Origin: Lasiosphaeris hirsuta
Lineage: Eukaryota; Ascomycota; Sordariomycetes; Sordariales; Lasiosphaeriaceae
NCBI GenBank assembly: GCA_030549175.1
Contig: JAUKUA010000006.1
Span: 806,001-870,000 of the forward strand
Length of the DNA stretch: 64,000 bases
Direction: 5' to 3'
Position 1 is the first letter of the stretch. Each line of letters begins with the position of its first letter. Both the position numbers and the translations under genes were made by a program. Positions 11,724 through 24,486 of the stretch are shown here, in pieces. The notes beneath the pieces are model-generated. The model had not been told where the DNA came from, did no database searches, and saw only the letters and a list, made by a program, of their open reading frames with translations.

Positions 11724-14700
11724 TCACGAACTATGCCTGTTCATGTGCGGAATCTGATATTGCGCACTCCGCCCCTTCTTGATCGTAGCCCAAAAGTCGT
11801 AACTACGATCTTTATCCTTCCTCGCCTGGTCCGCCTTTCGCTTCCTCCGCTCTTCCCGCCTCTGCTTCAGCTTCTTCTGCCTCCTCGACTTGGGCTCCAG
11901 CTTGCCAAAGAGCGAAGCGCTGCTCTTCAGCGCCTCCTTTGCGTGGCGAAACGTGGACCTGACGATCGATTGCGCTCGCCAGTTGTACGCGGCAATAAGC
12001 GATATTATGACCAAAAAGGCCGACGATGGGAGCGAGATTGCCCCGATCGTTTTTAGACTCGGTATTTTCTCATCCTGCCACTCTGCAGCATTCACACCGA
12101 ACAGGCCGGTGAAGAAGCTGAGGGGAAGGAAGATAACGGTGAATGTTGTGAAGATCATGACTGAGAGGTTCTGGCTGGACGCCAGCTCCGTCTGTAGACG
12201 AGACCAGCGAACTTCGTCTACTTGGGCCTGGCGCTGGGCTATCTCGAGCATTTTCTCGTACTGTACACACAGCGTTAGCTCGTTTCCGCTGGATTATTCG
12301 AGGAAAACTACGACCAACTTACATCTTTTCTGACTGTATCAACCCGCTTCAGCATTTCGTTAGCCTGCTGTTTGTACTCCGTGAGACACTCGAGCGCATC
12401 GGCCAGATATGCCTGTCCATTGACCGTGATATCCTTGAGGTCCCTGCTCGTGTAGTAACCGTTCATCGTTTTGATCGTGGCCTCTTGCGTGTCGAACAGC
12501 TTGGTCAGAGTGTTGATCTCGTCCTCTAGGTCACGGAGCTCGAGCAAAGCCGACGTATTCTCCCTGTTTTCGCGCTCCGCCCTCTCTAGCTCGCGCTTGT
12601 GCCGCCTCTTGATAGCGGCCGGGCTATTTTCTTCGTCCGAATCCGTACCTGAGTCTTCTAACTCGTCTTCCGAATCGGTTGGCTTGAACGTTTGCAACCG
12701 GAAGTGCTTCATGTTCATTGTCATTCGTTCGGCCTGACAATCAGATTAGAAACCACCGGCCTAACACACAAGGGGTCAGTCGAGACTCACCAGTAAGCCA
12801 ATCGATTCCTCAAAGATACGGAATATCTCGAGGTCCGGGTGTGACGACCTGTCAAGAAACACGGTGGCGGCGTGAAGGACAGTAAAGGCGGCCAGATCGA
12901 GGGCATTCTCGGTTCTCCCCGTCAGATCACCGTTGAGTTCATTATAAATGCTGTCCCGCAAATCTGCCTGCCGAAAAAGAGTTCCTTCCCTTGGGTCTGA
13001 CTCGCGTTTAGGGAAAAAGGTAGCCAGCGTAGCTGAGGCACTCGAGATCAGTATCACCGCTACAACTCGCTGATGTACCCCAGTAGAAACTTACTGGTAT
13101 CTATTGCCCATAGCCACAACTGGTCAATCATGAGCAGATTCCCGTCTCTCAAGTCTGTCTCTTCTTCGTACTCGGTATCAAGGTCGCTTGAACTGTCACA
13201 TTTCTCCTCCTTCTCGGTCAAATATGCCTTTGAGTTCAAGGAGCGTCGGCTCGCCGAGCCTGCCTTGTATAGCGGTGCCCTACTCCACAGCGGCAAGGGT
13301 GCCTGCTTAGTGAGCTTGTACAGCATCTGGTCGTCATCCCGCGCATTTGTGTCTTGAAGCGATGGATACCCGAACTGGTCCAGAGTCCTTCGGCAGTTAA
13401 GTGGAGGGTCATAGCCGATGTACTCCCAAATAACACGCAGCTCGAGAGACTCAAGGTCTGCAATTTTCTGGGGGACTGGTGTGGCCCTACCGTGGGCTAG
13501 TCGACGCTCAATAAGATTGCGACGCCTGACAATGCTTTGGTACGTGTCGAAATGCAAATACGGTAGATAAAGACTCAGACAGCTGGGACTGGTTCCTGGA
13601 ACTGGCCGCCCACTCGCGGGCGACTGAGGCCACGGTGACGTTGGAGCATCCGCGGTGAAGAGGTTACAACCCGGCTTGACATAGGACGGTTGCGCCTGTG
13701 AGTGGCTGCTCTGAATATGTTTCGACACCCAGTTTTCCTTGTTGAAGAGCCTTGAGAAGTTATAGTTTTGAGTTTCACTGAGCTTGTCAAATATATTCTA
13801 GCTATATGTTAGCGTGGTGACCTTAGTATCCAGCCCTTGGTAAATTATCTACCTTGACCCATACTGGATTTGTGAAGGGTGTGTGAATCCACATGAACTT
13901 CCTCAAGTTAGGATCAGGCCGAGAAAACCCTGCGGCGGGATCGCGGATGACATAGCGAGCTTGTTGAAAGCGTTCTTCAAGCTGTTTTGCCGTTAAAACA
14001 GGCTCCCTAGACTCGGCCTTGGGGAAGTCGGCAACATCAATAACGCTGAGTTGCATTGCTGGCTCGGATGCTGTACTGGCACCGCTGCTGCTGCTGCTGT
14101 CTGAGCTTGAAGGGCGAGTATCCGCAGTCGGTAGGGTTGGCTCGCTTGAACTGTGCCCATGCCCTTCAACTACCCTTGCAGGAATCGGAGTAGGTCGGCC
14201 ATGCAAGCTGATAGACGGCCGTGCTGATGAGCTGGTAATAATAATATCTGGGGAGCCAACCCCTGTCGAGCCCTGCGTTGCCTCAGGATCTGAGGTAGTC
14301 GATGTCTTGAACAACTTCTGGACATTATTCCAAACGTCAATACCTCCACTGCCACCCGGCGCTCTCCTAGATGAACTCCCGAGCGTAGAGTTGACGTTTT
14401 GATGTGAGCTCCCCTGCCGTCTACCGGTTACTCTGCTCAAGCGTTCTGCCAAACAACGCTCAGGCCCTTTCTCAAGGAATTCGCCGAGATGATACCGGGT
14501 GGCATACAACCGTATCGTTGATTCGATATCTCTGTCCGGGTCCTCGTAGAAACCGATGACTTCAACCTTGACGTGTTCCTTAAGTTTCAATGGTGTGTGG
14601 ATATATTTGCTCAACTTGTCGGCTTTGATAATGGCTGCCGCAAAGTCCTCAAGAAAGGTAGCCATGGTTCCGGCGTTGTTCAGCCCAAAGGAAGCGAGGT

Positions 14701-15865
14701 GAGCGTGGTCGCTGTCAACAGAGAATACATCCTCGTGCCTCAGATCAAGGAGCGCAGACTTGATCGATACCAGGGGAGCGCCAAATTGGACCTCCATGGC
14801 AAGGCCAGCGCTAGACCCCGAAAGGGGTGAGTCAATGGTCTCGTAAAATGTCCAAACACGAAGTTCGCTGGCGATGTCGACAAACTGATCTTGCAACCTG
14901 AGAAGCGAAGGATTACCAACACGGACTTCGTCGGTTAATGACTTGGGGAGGGGGCGCTGCAATCGAAGCAGCTTTTGGATGCTATTTTTGAGGTTCTTCA
15001 TAGACATGTAACTCGACCCCCGATGCGGAGTGGCTGGAAAAGTAAGTCAGCAAATATTCGAGTAGGCATTTTGAGTCCATTAGTAGACATACCGAAGAAT
15101 ACTACTCCATGGCAGTTGTATTTAATCTCGCGGTACTCGTGGAGTTGAGTCGCAAGAAGAAGAGCGCGCTTCACTACTAAGCCACCAATACTATGGGCAA
15201 CGAAGAAAAGGGGCCGAGATGGACGCTGTAATTGTCAGCAATATCATCGCACTACCATTGGGCTCACTTACAGTTCCCTGCCGGTGTTGCTGCACTTGGT
15301 CTAACAAGTCTCTAGCCAACCCCTCCAAGTTTGTCTCCTCCGATAAGGGCCGATGCCTGTAAAGCAAAACTCTTGCCGTGCTAGCCTTCTGTCTAATGCC
15401 TTGCCTCACCCACATATGACCAGCCTTTGGGAGACCGTGAGTAATTGCTGGGCTTAGAGGCGTGTCGGCAGCGAGCATCGCCACGGCGGAAAGGTAGATT
15501 GGGTCATTGGTAGCTGGGGAACCAAAGTAGTCGTCTGGCAGAGGGTCATACGTCCATGTTTGCACGGGGTCCGCCCCAGGGCATGGCACGGCGATGATAT
15601 CAACACCAGTCTCATTGTAACCGGTGCCATCAATTTCACCGTCGATATGCGCAAAGCCGGGTGCCCATTCTGCTTGGGAAATACTACTCGCCAACGACTC
15701 TCGAGTAACCTCCCTCTCGGCTTCCATGCTCCTAGCCCCAAGGCCTTTCCCTGTTCCTCCGTCTGCTGTATCGGTCTGTGAGGTTTGGCCGAGCGGCTGC
15801 GGCCGGCTATCATCGCTGCCCTCAGCTTGTGGCCGCTCCACAGCGGTGATATCAGCTTTGTCCAT
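11724..15865 (-). CDS. SERAC1-like alpha/beta-hydrolase fused to a CorA-like membrane domain
   Basis: Seven exons on the minus strand: 15865-15272, 15225-15093, 15033-13853, 13797-13095, 13032-12791, 12733-12323 and 12260-11724, joining in frame to 1266 residues with GT-AG introns of 47-62 nt. The N-terminal part opens a DUF676/SERAC1-type hydrolase: GADPVQTWTYDP, then RVLLYRHRP, and after the first intron FFVAHSIGGLVVKRAL with nucleophile Ser210 in AHSIGG, then FFATPHRGSSY. A long Ser-rich middle follows. The C-terminal half resembles fungal CorA/ZntB-like proteins: WLWAIDT...ATFFPKR, a charged coiled coil (about 955-1085), and two membrane segments (about 1120-1141 and 1160-1179). These flank FFTGLFGVN, where CorA has GMN. 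A lysine/arginine-rich tail ends it. Lipase or acyl-ester activity and ion transport are both inferred and untested. It is divergent from NOT1. Confidence 0.85.
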
Positions 15866-17715
15866 CTCTCCTGGCGCGTCCAGCTTGAGACGCGGTTCAT
15901 AGGATCACAAAGACTAAGATGGTGGATATTGTAGTGACGTGCACACTTGGGCGCATTGCAGAAACCGAAGAAGAGTGAATACCGGGATGAACGGCAAAAC
16001 AATACAAACTTGATGGGCCACAGGCAACTGGGCGTCTCGTTCCTTAAAAATGCAGTGTGCCAAGTTGCTGCCAAGGTCGCAACTTCGTAGTTTTGAGGGA
16101 CCGGCACGCCATGTGCCGGCGCAGCTATCGCGAAGAACCCAGATATTCGCCCCGAATGGCCGCTGGAAGGCTGCAGGGCTGGTTGCTGGGGGCTGTGTGC
16201 TGTGTGCTGCGATTGGTGTGTCTCGTGGTACGGTGACTGTCCAGCTTCCTCGCTTGGGACTGATCAAGCCGGGAAACACAGGCCATAACGGCCGGCTGTG
16301 AATGGCTTGTTTGCGGAGGGAGGATGGGGATTGGCAATGCAAGTTGATCCCTCGCGCCCACCCGTCATTTCAGCGCCTGGCAATTGGGTACACCAGTAGA
16401 TTTAGTTAGGTAAACGGCCACTCGGCGCTGACAGTCTTGCGGGCTGGAGCTCCGTGCTGACCAGCCGGAGAGACATTGTGTAACGACAAATAATTCGGTG
16501 TACGGATAGGTAATAGTGTAGGTGGCAAGACTGAGAGAGACACAGGGCAGTTTTAAGTGGCTCGCACGTCTCCATTGTTGGGCGCAAAATTACGTGCAAG
16601 TTTGAAGCCTCACTCGGTCGGCAAAAGAGAAAGAGCACACCCGCTTTTGTGCAAGACCACGGCAGGCCCACCTGGCGCCGCTATCTAGGTCTCAAAGCCG
16701 TACTACTTCCCACGACAAGACTGCTCTTAAATATAAGGTAAGTGTTGTTCATAAAGGGAGATTGCCCAGCACCTACCACGGAAGATTTAGGTTCTCACAA
16801 GATGCCTGGCACCTCATACATATCGCAGATAATAGAGGAGAACCGTCAGCTGTTCGCGAACGACCAAGCCTGGGTTCCAGCAACCTATAACCGCGAACTA
16901 ATATGATTGAAACAGGTGCTTGGAACTCTATGTCTGAATAGTAGGTCGATATCGTGGTGGGAAGAGGGGGGTTTGGTTCGACATGCAGGTAGGTGTATTG
17001 ATTTCAGACCGGCCGCATCCTCGAGAGTTGGTGGAAATGTCAGGGGTAAACTTCGACCCGGAGGCTTTTGTTGTTCTTTTCAAAATGTAACTTCGTATGA
17101 CTCAAACTCTAATATTAATAGCCCACCAACGTCCTGCCTTAGTATCTGGCATAACTACAAACTCTTCTAGTTCCAATGTTTAGCATACGCTTAGTGCGGG
17201 CCGCGACCACTGACAAGTCAATTGTGTGGTGCTTGCACGGGGCTCTGTTGCTGCACTCAACTGGCCGCACTTGGCGAAGGCCTCGGGACAAAGAGAGACT
17301 GGTCCTAATCTGGCAGGCAATCTGGGGTCGCTCCTCTGTTAGTGTGTGGATGCCCTATTTCCCAGGCAGCAAAGGCAGCAAAGCAGCAGCATCAGGCACA
17401 CAACGCATGCTTCACAGCACGGGCCGCACTCACAGCCTAGCTCTGCGACCCATTTCTTCCATCAACCTCACACGTCGAAAAAAGCACATCTACCACCCAG
17501 CCTCGACGTCCAATCCATCACCGCTTCGTGACCCATCCTCTGCTTCAGTCGCGTAAGGTTCACCCACCAGCTCTCAAAATCCTGCGCCAACGCCACGACG
17601 GACCCGTCCGACCCATCTAGAATCGCGCCCCCCGCGCCCACCAAGAGAGGAAGCGGCTCTGTCCACAACTGGGGATAGCAGCGTCGACTTTCCTTTCCAC
17701 TCTAGCTGGTAATCC
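15866..17715. other. Divergent intergenic region between the hydrolase-CorA gene and NOT1
   Basis: About 1.85 kb. I see no gene. The NOT1-proximal 200 bp are C-rich and pyrimidine-rich, as expected for a leader. Minus-strand open frames at 15914-16342 are in wrong phase for the hydrolase gene and carry no signature. Confidence 0.45.
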
Positions 17716-20700
17716 ATGGTCTCTCAATCCAGAGCGGCATCTTTCTCGCCAAATCCCACCACACAGCCCCTCCTCACTGGCTTTGGCCACTCTTCGCATC
17801 CATCCCACCCCGGTGCGCTGAGTGCGGGTGCCAGCCCCAGTACCAACAGCCCCACTGGGACCACCCTAACCAAGATCGCAGTCGCACAAGTCTACCTCCT
17901 TCTCAGCACCATCAAAGAGGACAGAGACGATCCTCACAAGTGGGACGCCCAAACCGAATCCCTGAGAAAGGTATGTTGCCCCCCGGCCCCGCCGTTTCTC
18001 CCTCCGCCTCCGTCCCTGCCCGTGTCCGCGTGCCAGTCGCCGATGTAGTCACGCGCTGACCTTGCTCCCGTCTCGCCCCCCTTCTATAGCTTATCGATGA
18101 TCACGGTATGGATGTGTTTTCGAGATACTTCACGCGGCTGGTGGTCGCAAATGCCACCCAAATATTCCCCGGCCTTAACAGGCCTGTAGCAAACCCCAGC
18201 AATTACCACCTCATTGTGACCGAGATGCGGAAGATTGGTCTCGACTTCAGCCAAGCTAGGAAAATCGCCGAATCCATCGAGACCGGGACAGAAGACATCT
18301 TCCGGGACTTTGATTTATCAACCTTCATGGAGCACTTCGCCCTAGATGCCTTCGAGAAGACGCTACTCGCACTTGCTTTCAAACTTGGACCAAGGTCCGA
18401 TCTGAAGACAAAGGGTATGTGGTCATTGTTGATTCTGTCCTGTCTAACCATCACCGCACTTGTGCCACGCAGCTGACCACCTCCCCTTGTCTGCAGCTGA
18501 TGCTATCCTATCGACAAACTTTCCCACATTTGTCAATATTCTAAGCCGGTCGACCGGAGAACACGCCGAACTCGACGCCGACTTCATCGCCGAGCTGGTC
18601 GACAGATTCATCCAGGTCCCTCCTCCAAACTTTAATGCCGCTGCGAAGAAGGAGCTGGAACACAAGGTGCTGAGTCGGTATGCCCAGTCGCAAGACTCTA
18701 AGCCGCCCCCCTCCCATGTCCTCGCCGCTCTCGACCTCATGCGCGTTCTTGCCGACAAGCCGTCGAATACCCTGGCGCTTTATATTCACCGGACGGGATC
18801 TAGCTTCACCCTTGGCGAGGAAACATGCACAGCGTACCTCCAGAACCGGCCCACCAATATCCACCTGACCGAGGAGCAGGTGTCTGTCGCTCTGGTATAC
18901 ACAACTATCAGCCAAACCCCGCCGCACAACCCCTCTGTCCTCGTTGCAGTGTTAATGCGTATACTACCTACTGGATTTAGTTGGAAGCACGTTATTTCTT
19001 ACTTTGACCATGGTGGGGCTCGCATCACATCTCAACAGTTTTTGCGGCTGTATAACGCTCTACTACCGATCACCCGAGCCGACGAGACCTTTGATATCAG
19101 CCAATTATGGGGCGGAGAATGGGATAACCCGGAAACGCAGCTTTCCTTCATCTGCGCCTTTGCTTCGCTGAAGCCAGAGCAATTAGATGCCACCACCATT
19201 CCTGGGCTTCAGCCAACGTTCACTGTCAAGGACTATGCAAGCTCCCACCAGTCCATCCAGGATACAGCAGCATACGCAGTCAAGCATCCACTAGTCTCGG
19301 AAGCTGCTCTCCGTGCCGTGTTCGATGTTGCCTTGCATTCCATGCACGCATCGCAAAGCACGGAAGCCAAGCGACTATTCCAGGACGTTGTCGTTCCCAA
19401 CCTGGCCATCTTCGTTGTTTCTGCGTTTGGGGTCCCTAAGCCCTGGCCCGCAATGGCAGAGGAAACTCTCGTCTCTCTGTTTGACGGGTTTCTTTCTAAG
19501 TCACCGGAAGCCGATTTCGTCATGGACAGCCTATGGAGGAGAGACAAGGACTGGGTGAAGCAGCGGCTGATTGATGCACACGCGCTGAAGCCAATCAGCT
19601 TACCGCTTATCTTCGATCACGCGATTCGTCAGAACTGGTTGGATGAGCTGATTTATCTTCCCAACGGCTTTGGACTCGATCTCACCGCGCTAGCTCATGC
19701 AGAAGGCTACCTCGACCTTCAGCAATGGGCCCGACGAACATCCGATCGAAGTACAGAGTTTTCCCGGGCGTTGCTGCAGTTCCTCATGATCAAGGCGAGC
19801 CTCGAAATTGCGTTCCAGCGTCCTCCAGACAACCAGCTACCTGTGAAGGCGACCACAACCCTGCAAGTCAGAACCGTCTCGGCGCTCCTCCAGATTCTTG
19901 AGGAGTTTCTGCCCAAAACCCCAGTTCCCGAGCTCATCATGGTCCAACGGCAATGCATTACGGCATACCCGAGGCTTATCAACTATGGAGAAGGCTTTGA
20001 TGATATCATTGACGCCAATGGGCGAGACGGTAATGCCCTACCAATCGCTGCCAACAGCAAGATGGAGGAGCATTATAAAAAGATGTATGGCGACGAGATT
20101 CAAGTTCGTAATATCGTCGAAATTCTTGACCAGTACAAGCGGTCTCGAGATCCTCTCGACCAAGACGTCTTCGCTTGCATGATCCACGGATTGTTTGACG
20201 AGTACTCACATTACGTGGATTATCCTTTGGAAGCGCTGGCTACTACCGCAGTTTTGTTTGGCGGTATCATCTCGCACAAACTGATATCAGATCTGCCCCT
20301 GCAGATTGGATTGGGGATGATCCTCGAAGCAGTGAGGGATCACCACCCAGACGAATCAATGTACAAGTTTGGGCTACAGGCACTTATGCAGCTCTTTTCC
20401 CGACTCCGCGAGTGGCCAGGATTCTGCAAACAGTTATTCCAGATCCCGGGGCTTCAAGGAACAGAGGCATGGAAGAAAGCTGACGATGTGGTCCGCGAGC
20501 ACGAGGAGGAGATAGCACGTTCAAGAAATGGAGGCGCTGTTGCGCACCCGGCAATGCTAGGCGCCGACCAACTGACGAACGGCAACTTGGAGGAAGTCCT
20601 CGCTGTCGAGCAACACCCCTTGCCATTCGTATCCATTAACATCGACTCACCCCCGCAGGGCACGTTCGAAGACCCCAGTGTTGACGCGCAGGGAAAAATT

Positions 20701-23700
20701 CAGTTTGTCCTCAACAACCTTACCGATACGACGCTGCTGTCCATGTTCGACGAACTTCGAGAGTTGCTAGAATTCAAGCACCAGCAATGGTTCGCTAGCC
20801 ACCTAGTTGAAGAACGAGCCAAGATGCAGCCAAACTACCATACAGTCTACCTTGAGCTTGTCAAGCAGTTCGAGGACAAGGCTTTGTGGACCGAAGTGTT
20901 GAGAGAGACCTACATCAGCGTTTCGAGGATGTTGAATTCGGAACTGACCCTACAAAACTCCACCGAACGGACTCACCTCAAGAACTTGGGTGGCTGGCTC
21001 GGACTTTTGACTCTCGCACGGGACAAACCAATCAAGCACAAAAATATCGCCTTCAAGCAGCTGCTTATCGAAGCTCACGATACCAAACGTCTCATCGTCG
21101 TGATTCCCTTCGTCTGTAAGGTGCTTCTTCAGGGGAAAAACTCGAATGTCTTCCGGCCACCCAACCCATGGCTGATGGAAATCATCCACCTCTTGATCGA
21201 ACTGTATCACAACGCAGAACTCAAGTTGAATCTGAAATTTGAGATCGAGGTTCTCTGTAAAGGACTACATCTGGACCACAAGAGTATAGAACCCTCGGGG
21301 GAGATACTGAACAGGGCCCCAGTTGAAGAAGTGGTCGACATTGGCGGCCCCGAAACTCTCGACACGTTTGAGAGTCTGTCTCTGAACGGCATGCCTGGCG
21401 TTGCCAACACCCTTTCGAGCCATGCGTCCCTTCCAGCCATCCCCGATCTCGGGCCGAGCCTTTCAATCCCCCCGACGGAAGTTGTCAGCGCCGCGAAGCT
21501 GCACGAGATCGTTCGCCAGGCCTTGACACGTGCCTTACAAGACATCATCCAGCCGGTTGTTGATCGCTCCGTCACGATTGCGGCCATCTCAACCCAGCAG
21601 ATGATACATAAGGATTTTGCAACCGAGCCTGACGAGAATAGAGTTCGGAATGCGGCTATCAACATGGTTAAGTCAACAGCCGGAAGCCTGGCGTTGGTCA
21701 CATCCAAGGAACCACTTCGCGCCAACTTTGCCAACTATCTGCGTAACCTATCCAGTGACTTGCCTCAGGGTCTACCGGAGGGTATCATCATGCTGTGTGT
21801 CAATTCAAACCTTGACTTGGCCTCTGGTGTGATCGAGAAGTCTGCCGAGGAGCGCGCTGTGCCCGAGATTGAAGATATGATCGAGCCAGAGATGGAAGCC
21901 CGTCGCCGTCATCGCCTGCAGCGGCCTTCGGAGCCATATATGGATCAAGGACTCAGCCGCTGGTCAATGACCATTCCGAACCCTTTCAAGCTCAACCCTA
22001 ACTCCGGTGGCTTGAATGCTGAGCAAATGGCCATCTACGATGATTTTGCCAGACAGCCAAGAGTAACATCTGTTACAGCGGTTCCATCCCTTGTACCCTC
22101 TGCCTCCGATGCTAGGTCTCTTGCAAATGAGGTCCTCGCAGAGCAATACAACCCCGTTCCGAGCATCCCGACGCCCGTCGAGACTCCGGCCATGCCTCAT
22201 TTAGGAGTGCAGTTGCAGCACTATCCTCAAGCTCATGCCGGGCTTGTGAATGGACGACCAGCCGCGATTAATCCAGTCGATGCTCGATCCATTGCTGAAC
22301 GGGTCAACAAACTCCTCGAACAACTTAACACTGCGGCCACGTCAGCTCCTGAGGAACATTTCTCGGATCTTCCTCGAGCGCACGCCGTGCTCGATATTAT
22401 CGACGCGTTGGTTCAGCTTGTCATCAAGACTCAGCAGACATCTGAAGAGTTTGCTTCGTATGCTGCGAACCAGATTTCGCAGCAGCTGTTCCGGCAGCCG
22501 GAAGACAGTTTGCTGCTGGAAAGCTTGGTCCATGTTCTCGAGACTCTACGCAAGATTGCAGGACCAGCAACCAGTCAGCAGATCCGCACACTATTTCACC
22601 AGCACCCTGGACATAACTTTCTCAATTTGCCCCTTATCGCAGCATTGCTTGGCACAGATCTGCTTGACTGGAGAAGCATTGATACGGCAATGTCCAAGGC
22701 TCTGCAGGCCCGAAAGGAGGGATCTATCAAGTTCCTAGAGCAACTCATGGATCTAACATTGCTCAATGATAGTCCGCTCGCGCTCTACGCTGACTTTGTG
22801 CGGAGTCTAGAGGAGGCGTGGACCTGGATTCAGGAAAACCCAGAAGTCGAAGCCGGACAGGAATTCAAATCCAAGGTTCTCGTTCCGCCGCCTGCGTTGC
22901 GCTCTGATCTGACGCAGGACGAGATCAACAGCATCCAACTAGACCAAATGGACTACGTATTCGAAGAATGGGTTCATCTTTGCAACAACCCGGCTGCGTC
23001 CGAGAAGGCAGCTACCATATTTGTCCAGCAGATGCACTCTAGAGGAGTCATCGCCAACAAGGACGATTTTTTTATCTTTGCCCGCCAAGCTATCGACAAG
23101 TCTGTGGAGCGATTTGACCAACAATCCCAATCCATCAGCAGCCCCACAGAGGCATATCAGACTATTGATGCACTGGTCAAGATGATAATCATCTTTCTTC
23201 AGTCTCACGAAGATGGCACCAACGGTCACTCAACTCAAGCGGATTTCCTTGACTCCACCCTTGCACTTGGAGTGCTAGTGCTGAACAGCCACCACGTCAA
23301 GCGAGGCGACAGCTTCAACCAACGTGTCTTTTTCCGGTTCTTCTCGACCCTCCTTCACGAAGTCAACTCCGTCTCAGACGAACTCGGTGAGGTTGATCGA
23401 GACCGAATCCTCCTACGATTCGCAACACGCTTCTACGATCTTCGTCCAAGTCTCTACCCTGGATTCATCTTTGGATGGGTTGCTCTCATCTCGCATCGGG
23501 TTTTCCTACCTTTGATTTTAGGAATGGCTGGTGATGCTGGATGGGCCCCAGCCACCAAACTCCTTCAACAACTGTTTTCGTATCTTGGCAATCTCCTGAA
23601 GCCATTTGAAGTCACAGCTCTTGCCAAGGAGATTTATCAGGCAACCTTGAAACTCCTGGCTGTATTGCAGCATGACTTCCCCGAGTATCTCGCAGCCAAC

Positions 23701-24486
23701 CATGTGCCGCTGTGCCAGGCGTTACCACCGCACGCAACACAGCTTCTCAACATGATTCTCGCTGCGAGCCCAGCATCTGCAAAGCTGGCCGACCCGTTCC
23801 AGCCAGGCCTCAAGCTTGATCGGATGCCTGAGGTCAAGGATGGGTCAAACAGCACACAGAATCCTGCTAGCCAACTCCGCCAGATTGGACTCTTCGATAT
23901 TCTGGAACAAGCGCTACAGAACGGGCCATCAGAGGATGCCATTGCTCAGATCAGCCACGCAATCAGCCAAGCCGAAGCAGAGGATTCCACTTTTGGGTTC
24001 GTTCCTGCTACCGTAAACCGCCAGGTCATTGACGCCGTCGTTAGTTATATCGGGGATTTCGCTGTCGATAGAGCAACCTCAAAGCCTGATACCGCGGCTT
24101 TCATCCAGGGAGCTTCGGATATCAAGACGTTGCACATGCTTGTAACGGAGTCATCGCCCGAAGCGAGATACTATTTGCTCAGCAGCATGATCAACGAGCT
24201 TCGCTACTCAAACGCGACAACGCACTACTTCAGCCAGGCTCTTCTAGAAATCTTCGGGCACGACATGACTGACCCGGAAGAGACGGAGATTCGCCAACAG
24301 ATTATTCGAATCCTGCTCGAGAGGCTTGTGGGATACTGGCCCCAGCCATGGGGCTTGATGATTACGATCATCGAGCTCATCAAGAACGAGAGGTACCATT
24401 TCTTCGAGCTGCCATTTATCAAAGCAGCTCCGGAAGTGCGCCGTCTTTTCGAGGATAAAATCATGAAGGCAAATGTCTTTCCATAG
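17716..24486 (+). CDS. not1: CCR4-NOT complex scaffold subunit NOT1
   Basis: Three exons: 17716-17970, 18090-18414 and 18497-24486 (2189 residues). A first acceptor at 18471-18472 would start exon 3 at 18473 and add eight residues in frame. The downstream one is preferred because it yields LKTKADAIL, the continuous family reading, and has a CTGAC branch-like motif 20 nt upstream. The N-terminal leader is Ser/Pro-rich. The protein is then almost entirely helical HEAT/MIF4G-type. KIQFVLNNLTDTTL through FEIEVLCKGLHLD (about 925-1120) is the CAF1-binding MIF4G region. LHEIVRQALTRALQDI through NYLRNL (about 1194-1280) is the CAF40-binding DUF3819 region. The C-terminal 500 residues form the NOT superfamily domain that docks NOT2/NOT3. 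It scaffolds mRNA deadenylation. Length fits the family. Confidence 0.96.
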
